NCBI RefSeq assembly: GCF_031458075.1
Contig: NZ_JAVDXT010000002.1
Coordinates: forward strand, 930,001-994,000
Source of the DNA: Rhodoferax_B ferrireducens_A
Lineage (GTDB): Bacteria > Pseudomonadota > Gammaproteobacteria > Burkholderiales > Burkholderiaceae_C
Reading direction: 5' to 3'
DNA length: 64,000 bases
Position numbers and translations under genes: made by a program. Below the pieces are notes generated by a model that was not told where the DNA came from, did no database searches, and saw only the letters and a list, made by a program, of their open reading frames with translations. This document shows, in pieces, positions 31,973 through 38,779 of this stretch. Each line of letters opens with the position of its first letter. The stretch's first letter is position 1.

Positions 31973-32620
31973 TCAGGATAAAAGCTCGGCCACATCGAGG
32001 ATGCGCTGGGCCACATCCACCAGCTTCAGGCTCTTGTCCATGGCGGCTTTGCGCAGCCTGTCGTAGGCTTCTTTTTCGCTCAGGCCCTGGCGCTGCATCA
32101 GCAGGCCCTTGGCGCGGTCGATCACTTTGCGGTTGTGCAGCTCGGCCTTGTGCTCGTCGCGTTCGACCCGGGTATCGGCGAGTTCGCGGCGCAGCGCCTG
32201 TTCGTGCTCGAAGCGGGCCATGGCCACGTCGAGGATGGGGCGGATGCGGTCGGCCGACAGCCCGGCCACGATGTAGGCCGAGACCCCGGCGGCCACCGCG
32301 TCTTTCACGTGCGAGGTGTCGCCGTCGTTGGTGAACATCACGATGGGGCGGGGTGCGTTGCGGGTGGCCATCACCACGTGCTCCAGCGCGTCGCGGGCTT
32401 CGCTTTCGGCGTCGACGATCACCATATCGGGCTGCAGCTGGGCCAGGCGTTCGGCCAGGAAGCTGTCGCCGGGCAGTACGGCGACCAGGTTGTAGCCGTT
32501 TTCCAGCAGGCCGATGCGCAGCGCGCGCGAGCGTTCGGCTTGCAGCAGGGCATGGTCGTCCCGTGGATCGAGTACATCCAGGTCAGGGGCAATCACTACG
32601 ATGCGCAGGGCTTCAGTCAT
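31973..32620 (-). CDS. nasT: NasT-type response regulator with ANTAR domain
   Basis: 215 residues: receiver-like domain (1-135, acceptor D70 in MVIVDAESE), coiled-coil linker (FEHEQALRRELADTRVER) and ANTAR RNA-binding domain (~150-205, IDRAKGLLMQRQGLSEKEAY). ANTAR proteins bind paired hairpins with A1/G4 six-base loops and prevent termination; such hairpins occur upstream of nrtA and nirB here, which makes these the likely targets. In NasS-NasT systems NasT is held by the nitrate-binding protein NasS; no NasS gene is in the window. It is the first minus-strand gene of this block, divergent from tsaD. Confidence 0.88.
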   Translation of the reverse strand: MTEALRIVVIAPDLDVLDPRDDHALLQAERSRALRIGLLENGYNLVAVLPGDSFLAERLAQLQPDMVIVDAESEARDALEHVVMATRNAPRPIVMFTNDGDTSHVKDAVAAGVSAYIVAGLSADRIRPILDVAMARFEHEQALRRELADTRVERDEHKAELHNRKVIDRAKGLLMQRQGLSEKEAYDRLRKAAMDKSLKLVDVAQRILDVAELLS

Positions 32621-32729
32621 GGACGAAAACCCGCAAGATTCGCGCCAATTTGGGGCGGGCGCTGTGGGCGGCAGAGGGGGTAGCCTAAACTCGCGGCTTC
32701 GTTGTTGTGCATACAGATAGGGTACGCCT

Positions 32730-33758
32730 GTGTTGGTATTAGGTATTGAATCATCTTGCGATGAAACGGGTATTGCCCTGGTGCGCGCCGACGGGGCTGG
32801 CGTGCCGGTGCTGCTGTCGCATGCCCTGCACAGCCAGATCGAGATGCACCAGGCCTACGGTGGCGTGGTGCCCGAATTGGCCAGCCGCGACCATATCCGC
32901 CGCGTGCTGCCGCTGACCCAGCAGGTGCTGGATGAAGCCGGGCAAACGCTGGCCGATGTCGACGTGGTGGCCTATACCCGCGGCCCGGGCCTGGCCGGTG
33001 CACTGCTGGTGGGCGCCGGCGTGGCCTGCGCGCTGGGCGCGGCACTCGGCAAGCCGGTGTTGGGCGTGCACCACCTGGAAGGGCATTTGCTGTCGCCGTT
33101 CTTGAGCGCCGACCCACCGGAGTTCCCGTTCGTGGCGCTGCTGGTGTCGGGCGGCCACACCCAGCTGATGCGGGTGGACGGCGTAGGCCGTTACGAAATT
33201 TTGGGTGAAACCATAGACGACGCGGCCGGTGAGGCCTTTGACAAATCGGCCAAGCTGATGGGCCTGGGCTATCCGGGCGGGCCGGCTTTGTCGCGGCTGG
33301 CGGAGCAGGGCGATCCGGCGGCCTTCAAGCTGCCGCGGCCGCTGCTGCACAGCGGCAACCTGGATTTCTCGTTCGCTGGCCTGAAGACCGCGGTGATGAC
33401 CCAGGCCAAGAAGCTGGGCGACGGGCTGGAGCCGCGCAAGGCTGACCTGGCGGCCAGCACGCAGGCGGCGATTGTCGAGGTGCTGTTGAAGAAATCCATC
33501 ACCGCGCTGCAGCGTACCGGCCTGCGCCGGCTGGTGGTGGCGGGTGGCGTGGGCGCCAACAAGGCTTTGCGCAGCCAGCTGAATGCCGTCTGCGCCAAGG
33601 CCGGTATCCGCGTGCACTACCCCGAGCTGCATTTGTGCACCGACAACGGCGCCATGATCGCCATGGCCGGCGCGATGCGTCTGCAGTCCGGCCTACAGCA
33701 GGCCACGCGGGCTTACGCTTTTGACGTGAAGCCGCGCTGGCCGCTGGATTCTCTATAA
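32730..33758 (+). CDS. tsaD: tRNA N6-adenosine threonylcarbamoyltransferase
   Basis: 342 residues starting at GTG. Universal Kae1/TsaD features are present: GIESSCDETGIALV, HHLEGHLLSP with the metal-binding histidines, LLVSGGHTQL, GETIDDAAGEAFDK and VVAGGVGANKALR. With TsaB and TsaE it transfers threonylcarbamoyl to A37 of ANN-decoding tRNAs. Full length; essential housekeeping gene. Divergent from nasT with a 109-base gap. Confidence 0.97.
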   Translation: MLVLGIESSCDETGIALVRADGAGVPVLLSHALHSQIEMHQAYGGVVPELASRDHIRRVLPLTQQVLDEAGQTLADVDVVAYTRGPGLAGALLVGAGVACALGAALGKPVLGVHHLEGHLLSPFLSADPPEFPFVALLVSGGHTQLMRVDGVGRYEILGETIDDAAGEAFDKSAKLMGLGYPGGPALSRLAEQGDPAAFKLPRPLLHSGNLDFSFAGLKTAVMTQAKKLGDGLEPRKADLAASTQAAIVEVLLKKSITALQRTGLRRLVVAGGVGANKALRSQLNAVCAKAGIRVHYPELHLCTDNGAMIAMAGAMRLQSGLQQATRAYAFDVKPRWPLDSL

Positions 33759-33809
33759 GGGAGGGACTCAACTACTCCATTGTGGGCTAAGGCAAGAACG
33801 CCCGCCATC

Positions 33810-33902
33810 CAGAAACACCGCAGAACTGGCTTTGCCAGGCTGCAGGTGTTGCCCCCTGCAAGGGGGTTGGCGAAAGATGCGAAGCACTGCAGCCTGGGGG
33901 TG
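33810..33902 (-). repeat. ~100-bp GC-rich repeat, family B copy 2
   Basis: In reverse orientation it repeats the series seen at 17477: CACCCCCAGGCTGCAGTGC, TTTCGCCAACCCCC, the TTGCAGGGGG hairpin arm, and AGCC. It lies between convergent tsaD and hsp20 and may be a two-way terminator. This copy is the most diverged. Confidence 0.75.
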
Positions 33903-33904
33903 TG

Positions 33905-34285
33905 TTAATTAATCGTCAGGTTGGCGACGTTGCTGACCGGGATCTTCTTTGCCAACTTCAAAGTCAGCACGCCGTTTTCCAGTTTGGCATCGCTGGCCGA
34001 GACATCGATGTCCAGCGGCAATTCATACGCAGCCTTGTAGCTGCGCGGCGCGTCGGCCTGGCTTTCGATCCGCACCACATTGCCTTCGATGCCGATGGAC
34101 AATTGCTCTTTGGCAATGCCGGGCACGTCGAACTGCAGGCTGTAGGCCTGTTCGTCCTGGCTGATGCGGTAGCCCGCTGAACGTTTTTCATCGACCAGGC
34201 GTTGCAGCGCGTGCAGGCTGCGCAGTTGCTGGTTTTGGCGGACGATGGCGGGATGGTAGGCGGGGTGGGTAGCAGCAAAAAACAT
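33905..34285 (-). CDS. Small heat-shock protein, Hsp20/alpha-crystallin family
   Basis: 126 residues; an alpha-crystallin domain (~45-125) with YSLQFDVPGIAKEQLSI, ELPLDIDVSASDAKLENGVLTLKL, the last being the A-x-x-x-N-G-V-L-x-L/I-like signature. ATP-independent holdase. I use the ATG at 34285, which has GGAG six bases upstream; the ATG at 34297 has no such site. Shorter at the N-terminus than IbpA. It is followed convergently by tsaD across a family B repeat. Confidence 0.88.
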   Translation of the reverse strand: MFFAATHPAYHPAIVRQNQQLRSLHALQRLVDEKRSAGYRISQDEQAYSLQFDVPGIAKEQLSIGIEGNVVRIESQADAPRSYKAAYELPLDIDVSASDAKLENGVLTLKLAKKIPVSNVANLTIN

Positions 34286-34377
34286 AATAGGCTCCATTTA
34301 CACTGCGCGGCGCTCACCGTGATTGCCGCATGGATGGAATCTGTGTGCGCGCCCGACTATTTCAAGGAAATTTCTAG

Positions 34378-35649
34378 ATGTTTAAGTTTCGCCGCCAGGT
34401 CTTGAAATCGCTGGCTTTGGCGCTATGCGCGCCCGCAGCCGGACTGGCGCTGGCGGCCCCGGCGCCGATCAAGATCGCCCAGATCGAGGCCTTGAGCGGC
34501 CCCCTGGGCAACGGCGGCGAGGCGGTGTTCCGCAACCTGGTGTGGGCGGTGGAGCGGGTGAATGCGCGTGGCGGTATCAAGCTGCCGGATGGCAAACACC
34601 TGCTGGCGCTGGACCGGCTGGACAGCAAAGGCCAGAACGAAGAAGCCCTGTCGGCGCTGCGCGCGGCCATCGACGACGGCGTGCAGATCGTGCTGCAGGG
34701 CAATAACTCGGCCACCGCAGCGGTGCTGGTCGACGCCATCAACAAGCACAACGAACGCGAGCCGGGCAAGCGCGTGCTGTTCCTCAACTACGCCGCGGTC
34801 GACCCGACCCTGACCAACGAGAAATGCAGCTACTGGCACTTCCGCTTCGACGCCCATGCCGACATGCGCATGGCCGCGCTGATGTCGGTGTTCAAGGACG
34901 ACACGGCGGTGAAAAGCGTTTACATCCTGGGCCAGGACTACAGCTTCGGCCAGGCCGTGGCGCGTGAGGCCAAGCGCCAGCTGGCGCTGCAGCGTCCCGA
35001 TGTGCAGCTGGTGGGCGACGAGCTGCACCCGCTGGGCCGCATCAAGGACTTCATTCCCTACGCCACCAAGATCAAGGCCAGCGGCGCGCAGGCGGTGATC
35101 ACCGGCAACTTCGGCAACGACCTGACCTTGCTGGTCAAGGCTGCGCGCGAGGTGGGTTTCGAGGGCAAGTTCTACACCTTCTACGGCAATGCACTGGGCG
35201 CACCGGCGGCGCTGGGCGAGGCTGGCGTGGGCAAGGTCATCGCCGTAGCCGACTGGCTGCCGAACCTGCCCACGGCGCAGAGCGAGGTCTTTGTGCAGAG
35301 CTTTCGCCAGCGCTTTCCCAAGCCGGCCGACGACTATCTGCACATGCGCATGCAGCTGATGGTGGAAGCGCTAGCCCAGGCCATCGAGAAGGCTGGCACT
35401 ATGGATTTGGTAGCTGTCGCCGCAAGCCTGGAGCGCGCTAGCGTCAGTTTATATGGCCAAAGCGGTAGCATGCGCGCGGCCGACCACCAGTTCCAGCAGC
35501 CGCTGGCCGTGGGCATCATGGACCGCCAGGGCGCGCCCGGCGTGAAGTTCGATGTCGAAGGCTCGGGCTACGGCTTCCGCGTCATCAAGCAGATCAGCCC
35601 GGCGCAGGCCGAGATGCCGACGAGCTGCAAGATGGTCCGACCCGGCTAG
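34378..35649 (+). CDS. Branched-chain amino-acid-type ABC transporter substrate-binding protein (orphan)
   Basis: 423 residues with a signal peptide (FRRQVLKSLALALCAPAAGL, cleavage near LALA); FRRQVLKSL may be a Tat motif. The mature part matches the LivJ/LivK-type periplasmic-binding fold (IKIAQIEALSGPLGNGGEA, DDGVQIVLQGNNSATAAVLV, SVYILGQDYSFGQAVAREAK). No permease or ATPase genes are adjacent, so it either works with a transporter elsewhere or is a sensor; its ligand cannot be assigned. A segment near residues 340-362 is encoded by a dispersed repeat copy (MDLVAVAASLERASVSLY). Confidence 0.85.
   Translation: MFKFRRQVLKSLALALCAPAAGLALAAPAPIKIAQIEALSGPLGNGGEAVFRNLVWAVERVNARGGIKLPDGKHLLALDRLDSKGQNEEALSALRAAIDDGVQIVLQGNNSATAAVLVDAINKHNEREPGKRVLFLNYAAVDPTLTNEKCSYWHFRFDAHADMRMAALMSVFKDDTAVKSVYILGQDYSFGQAVAREAKRQLALQRPDVQLVGDELHPLGRIKDFIPYATKIKASGAQAVITGNFGNDLTLLVKAAREVGFEGKFYTFYGNALGAPAALGEAGVGKVIAVADWLPNLPTAQSEVFVQSFRQRFPKPADDYLHMRMQLMVEALAQAIEKAGTMDLVAVAASLERASVSLYGQSGSMRAADHQFQQPLAVGIMDRQGAPGVKFDVEGSGYGFRVIKQISPAQAEMPTSCKMVRPG
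35397..35458 (+). repeat. TAGCT/GCGC dispersed repeat, copy 8 (inside binding-protein gene)
   Basis: Reads CTATGGATTTGGTAGCTGTC, GCCGCAAGC, GAGCGCGCTAGCGTCAGTTT. It keeps block order but is diverged and read in frame. Confidence 0.5.
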
Positions 35650-35651
35650 CC

Positions 35652-35894
35652 TCATTTACCGGTAAAGCCGGCGCAGGCCCCGGCGTTTGGCCGGCCTTTG
35701 CATTCGCGCAGCAGGCGGCGGTTGCGCTCGGCCGTGCCCTCCGATGAATCTTTCAGAAGCCGCACCTGCGAGCCACCTTGGGTCTTTTTGGTTTTGGCCA
35801 TGCTGTACGGGGCCGCGCAGGCCAGCGCCAAGGCGAGGCAGGCGCAATACAAGGTTGGCAGATGCATGGGCTTCTCCAAAAAAGGCTTGCGCAT
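35652..35894 (-). CDS. Small exported protein of unknown function
   Basis: 80 residues from the ATG at 35894, which has GGAGG seven bases upstream (an ATG six bases earlier abuts that site). A signal peptide (LYCACLALALACAAPYSMA) is followed by a basic ~45-residue mature part ending RRLLRECKGRPNAGACAGF, with two cysteines. Short exported proteins with a similar C-terminus occur in Burkholderiales, as far as I recall, without known function. It converges with the binding-protein gene with a 2-base gap. Confidence 0.65.
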   Translation of the reverse strand: MRKPFLEKPMHLPTLYCACLALALACAAPYSMAKTKKTQGGSQVRLLKDSSEGTAERNRRLLRECKGRPNAGACAGFTGK

Positions 35895-35923
35895 AATCAT
35901 GCCTCCACAGCTTTCATACGTCT

Positions 35924-37081
35924 ATGCGCCAAGCCATCCTGAGTCTCGAAGAATCCAAAATCCGTGAAGTCGCTAACGCTGGCATGGGGCGCGGCGACGT
36001 GCTGGCCTTCTGGTTCGGCGAAAGCGACGAAGTCACGCCCGATTTCATCCGCCAGGCGGCCATCGAGTCGCTGCAAAAAGGCGAAACCTTTTATTCCCAC
36101 AACCTCGGCCTGCTGGAGCTGCGCGAGGCCGTCGCCGACTACATGGGCGCGCTGCACGGTGCTATCGGCGCCGAGCGCATCGCCATCACCTCGGGTGGCG
36201 TGAATGCGCTGATGCTGGCGGTCCAGCTGCTGGTGGACGCGGGCGATGAAGTGGTCGCCGTCACGCCGGTCTGGCCGAATCTGACGGCCCAGCCGGCGAT
36301 CATGGGCGCGCGCCTGCGCTGCGTGCCTTTGCAGCCCCAAGTCGATGGTGCCTGGGGGCTGGATATGGATACCCTGCTGGCCGCCATCACCCCCGGTACC
36401 AAGCTGCTGGTGCTGAATGCGCCGAACAACCCCACCGGCTGGACCCTGAGCCGGGCCGAGCAGCAAACCATTCTGGACCACTGCCGGCGCACCGGCACCT
36501 GGATCCTGGCCGACGAGGTGTACGAACGCCTGTACTACGCGCCCAGTGCCCATGGCTGCGCGCCGAGTTTCCTGGACCTGGCCGCTCCCGAAGACCGCCT
36601 GGTGGTGGTGCACAGCTTTTCCAAGAGCTTTCTGATGACCGGCTGGCGGCTGGGCTGGCTGGTGATGCCGGCTAGCGCGACCCCGCACATGGGCAAGCTG
36701 ATCGAATTCAACACCTCGTGCGCCAGCGTGTTCGTGCAGCGCGCGGGCATTACCGCCTTGCAGCGTACCGACGAGATCACACCGCGCGTAGTCGCCCATC
36801 TGAAGGCCTGCCGTGACACCCTGGTGCCCTTGCTGCAGGCGGTTCCGGGCGTGCAGGTGGCCGCGGCACCGGGCGGCATGTATGCGTTCTTCCAGTTGGC
36901 CGGTCATACCGATTCGTTGCTGACCGCCAAGCGCCTGGTGGTGGAGGCCGGCCTGGGACTCGCGCCCGGCAATGCGTTTGCGCCGCAAGCCCAGGGCTGG
37001 TTGCGCTGGTGTTTTGCTTCCAAAGATCTGCACAGATTGGAGCAGGGCGTGGAAAGGCTGAAAAAGTGGGCTATAATTTGA
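35924..37081 (+). CDS. PLP-dependent class I/II aminotransferase
   Basis: 385 residues, fold-type I. NAPNNPTGWTLS binds the cofactor region, SFSKSFLMTGWRLGW carries the PLP lysine (K234), and LRWCFA holds the substrate-binding arginine. The amino donor cannot be fixed from sequence; aspartate- or aromatic-type transaminases are the closest families. The start at 35924 is divergent from a small exported-protein gene. The 3' end runs into the promoter region of the tRNA cluster. Confidence 0.88.
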   Translation: MRQAILSLEESKIREVANAGMGRGDVLAFWFGESDEVTPDFIRQAAIESLQKGETFYSHNLGLLELREAVADYMGALHGAIGAERIAITSGGVNALMLAVQLLVDAGDEVVAVTPVWPNLTAQPAIMGARLRCVPLQPQVDGAWGLDMDTLLAAITPGTKLLVLNAPNNPTGWTLSRAEQQTILDHCRRTGTWILADEVYERLYYAPSAHGCAPSFLDLAAPEDRLVVVHSFSKSFLMTGWRLGWLVMPASATPHMGKLIEFNTSCASVFVQRAGITALQRTDEITPRVVAHLKACRDTLVPLLQAVPGVQVAAAPGGMYAFFQLAGHTDSLLTAKRLVVEAGLGLAPGNAFAPQAQGWLRWCFASKDLHRLEQGVERLKKWAII

Positions 37082-37162
37082 GGCTTGGTGCAGCACACGA
37101 ATAGTTTGAAGCAGCAAGCGATTTGAACCAAGTTCAAATCAAAAACAGGCTAAAAATCATGT

Positions 37163-37168
37163 TATGAT
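37163..37168 (+). promoter_or_regulatory. -10 element of first tRNA-Gly
   Basis: TATGAT lies 20 bases before the tRNA, the same distance as the TATAAT before the second copy; both are followed by the common AGGCTTGAAAC. No clear -35 hexamer. Confidence 0.45.
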
Positions 37169-37182
37169 TCAAGGCTTGAAAC

Positions 37183-37258
37183 GCGGGAGTAGCTCAGTTG
37201 GTAGAGCGCAACCTTGCCAAGGTTGAGGTCGAGAGTTCGAGACTCTTCTCCCGCTCCA
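37183..37258 (+). tRNA. tRNA-Gly(GCC), copy 1
   Basis: 76 bases including encoded CCA. Acceptor GCGGGAG pairs with CTCCCGC; D-arm AGCTCAGTTGGTAGAGC; anticodon stem-loop AACCTTGCCAAGGTT with GCC anticodon; T-loop GTTCGAGAC. Confidence 0.97.
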
Positions 37259-37270
37259 AATTGGTAAAAA

Positions 37271-37295
37271 GGGAAGCTACAGGCTTCCCTTTTTC
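37271..37295 (+). terminator. Terminator-like hairpin between tRNA-Gly and tRNA-Cys, copy 1
   Basis: GGGAAGC and GCTTCCC close a five-base loop and are followed by TTTTTC. It suggests that tRNA-Gly is a separate or attenuated transcript. Confidence 0.65.
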
Positions 37296-37307
37296 ATGTG
37301 TGATTTG

Positions 37308-37381
37308 GGCGCGATAACAAAGCGGTTATGTACCGGATTGCAAATCCGGCTAGCCCGGTTCGACTCCGGGTCGCGCCTCCA
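37308..37381 (+). tRNA. tRNA-Cys(GCA), copy 1
   Basis: 74 bases including CCA. Acceptor GGCGCGA pairs with TCGCGCC; anticodon loop CCGGATTGCAAATCCGG gives GCA; T-arm CCCGGTTCGACTCCGGG. Confidence 0.97.
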
Positions 37382-37426
37382 GAATTCAAGATTCGGTTGA
37401 TCCGGATTTTGGGTAAAAAGCCATGC

Positions 37427-37432
37427 TATAAT
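37427..37432 (+). promoter_or_regulatory. -10 element of second tRNA-Gly
   Basis: TATAAT, consensus, 20 bases before the tRNA and followed by GCGAGGCTTGAAAC. A further look-alike (TATAATTTGAGGCTTG) occurs at 37072 at the end of the aminotransferase gene. Confidence 0.5.
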
Positions 37433-37446
37433 GCGAGGCTTGAAAC

Positions 37447-37522
37447 GCGGGAATAGCTCAGTTGGTAGAGCGCAACCTTGCCAAGGTTGAGGTCGAGAGT
37501 TCGAGACTCTTTTCCCGCTCCA
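37447..37522 (+). tRNA. tRNA-Gly(GCC), copy 2
   Basis: Same as copy 1 except for one compensated acceptor pair: GCGGGAA with TTCCCGC. The covariation shows that both genes are functional. Confidence 0.97.
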
Positions 37523-37535
37523 AATTAGTAAAAAA

Positions 37536-37560
37536 GGGAAGCTATATGCTTCCCTTTTTT
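37536..37560 (+). terminator. Terminator-like hairpin between tRNA-Gly and tRNA-Cys, copy 2
   Basis: GGGAAGC, ATAT-type loop, GCTTCCC, then TTTTTT. Counterpart of the hairpin at 37271. Confidence 0.65.
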
Positions 37561-37572
37561 ACGTCGAATTTT

Positions 37573-37646
37573 GGCGCGATAACAAAGCGGTTATGTACCG
37601 GATTGCAAATCCGGCTAGCCCGGTTCGACTCCGGGTCGCGCCTCCA
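37573..37646 (+). tRNA. tRNA-Cys(GCA), copy 2
   Basis: 74 bases including CCA, identical to copy 1 over the tRNA; the repeat unit is about 265 bases. Confidence 0.97.
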
Positions 37647-37657
37647 AATGCCTTTAC

Positions 37658-37681
37658 AGCCCGAGCCTCTCGGGCTTTTTT
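37658..37681 (+). terminator. Terminator after the Gly-Cys tRNA array
   Basis: AGCCCGAG and CTCGGGCT close a short loop and are followed by TTTTTT; a strong intrinsic terminator. The 37682-37864 stretch beyond it shows only a possible promoter for tRNA-Leu. Confidence 0.85.
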
Positions 37682-37864
37682 GTTTCTGCATCCAATAGCA
37701 TTGCTTTGTAGTGTGGCGGCACCGGGCCGCAGCTGGCTGCGGGTTACAATGCGGCTGCTTTTTAGCCTTGGCGAGACGAAAACGAAGCTTCTGCTTCCGG
37801 ATCCGGCCCTGTCAACCCATGTGTTGCCGGGGCTGTTTTGTTTCACAATGCCAGGCTATGCGCA

Positions 37865-37949
37865 GGCTCGGTGGTGTAATTGGTAGCCACAGCAGACTTA
37901 AAATCTGCCGACGCAAGTCGTACCGGTTCGATTCCGGTCCGAGCCACCA
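37865..37949 (+). tRNA. tRNA-Leu(TAA)
   Basis: 85 bases including CCA. Acceptor GGCTCGG pairs with CCGAGCC; anticodon loop CTTAAAA gives TAA; the long variable arm (CGACGCAAGTCG) is typical of class II tRNA-Leu; T-arm ACCGGTTCGATTCCGGT. Confidence 0.95.
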
Positions 37950-38007
37950 TTTCGTAAAAGAAGCGCGCTGGTTTTCAATACCCCTAAAAAGCGCCTAATA
38001 TCTCACC

Positions 38008-38643
38008 ATGCCTCGCTACAACGCCCCCTTTGAAATCCATGTGCATGGCCAGGTGCCTTTGCGCACTGACGTGACGTTCAACCAGATCCAGGACGCGCTA
38101 AAACCGCTGTGGAAGTATGCGGGTGCCAAGTCCCTGGCCGATGCCGCGGGCAGCGCTTACGAGGAAGAGCCGGGCATCCAGTTCGACGCGCCCGAGCACA
38201 TGCTGCAGATGTGCTGGACGGTTCCCGGCGACGAAGATTTCAAGCAGGCGCTGGACGAAATGTGCATGAGCCTGAACGAACTTGCCGAACGCGGTGCGTC
38301 CATCGAGATCACCTTCTACGACACCGACTTCGACGAAGACGACCAGGACGCCACCGACGATTCGCGCGACGATTTCTTGATGCTGTTTGTCGGCCCCACG
38401 CCCGCCGCCATCATGCAGGTGCAGCGCGATCTGCTGGTGCAGGACGTGATCAACATGATGGAGCGGCATTTCGACGCCTCCGAGCTCAACGGCGTGGTGC
38501 GCGAGATCGACCTGCTGTTCACCCAGCGCTTTGATGCGTTGGTGAATTCGCTGGAGCTGGGCAAACCACCGCGGGGTCCTGGCGGCTCGGGTGGAGCCGG
38601 TGGCCATGGCGGCGGCGGTCGCCGCCCACGCCACCTGCACTGA
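38008..38643 (+). CDS. Conserved-looking protein of unknown function with Gly-rich tail
   Basis: 211 residues, no signal peptide or membrane helix. The N-terminal ~70 residues (FEIHVHGQVPLRTDVTFNQI, LKPLWKYAGAKSL) and an acidic middle (DTDFDEDDQDATDDSRDD) precede a helical region (LLVQDVINMMERHF) and a Gly/His/Arg tail (GPGGSGGAGGHGGGGRR). I do not recognise a named family. It follows tRNA-Leu, probably under its own promoter, and converges with the efflux operon across a family B repeat. Confidence 0.7.
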   Translation: MPRYNAPFEIHVHGQVPLRTDVTFNQIQDALKPLWKYAGAKSLADAAGSAYEEEPGIQFDAPEHMLQMCWTVPGDEDFKQALDEMCMSLNELAERGASIEITFYDTDFDEDDQDATDDSRDDFLMLFVGPTPAAIMQVQRDLLVQDVINMMERHFDASELNGVVREIDLLFTQRFDALVNSLELGKPPRGPGGSGGAGGHGGGGRRPRHLH

Positions 38644-38670
38644 CTCTAGCTAGGGGGCAAAGGTCGTTCC

Positions 38671-38774
38671 GTATTTCCCAGAGATACCGTGGAACCGGCT
38701 TTGCCGGGCCACTGGTATCGCCCCCTGCAAGGGGGGTGGCGGAAAGTGCGCAGCACTGGAGCCTGGGGGTGAGC
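38671..38774 (-). repeat. ~100-bp GC-rich repeat, family B copy 3
   Basis: Opposite orientation to copy 1 and very similar: CACCCCCAGGCTCCAGTGC, CCACCCCCCTTGCAGGGGG, CGATACCAGTGGCCCGGC, CCGGTTCCACGGTATCTCTG. It lies between two convergent genes, again ending a few bases from stop codons. Confidence 0.85.
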
Positions 38775-38779
38775 CACAG

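Noticed and set aside
31973..32620. Reading the ANTAR gene as an amidase-operon regulator (AmiR)
   Set aside because: No amidase or AmiC gene is near, while the nitrate transporter and two ANTAR-type leaders are; NasT fits better.
37183..37646. Direct repeats spaced ~265 bases, CRISPR-like at first sight
   Set aside because: The repeats are two tRNA-Gly/tRNA-Cys units with full cloverleaf features; no CRISPR spacers or cas genes exist in the window.
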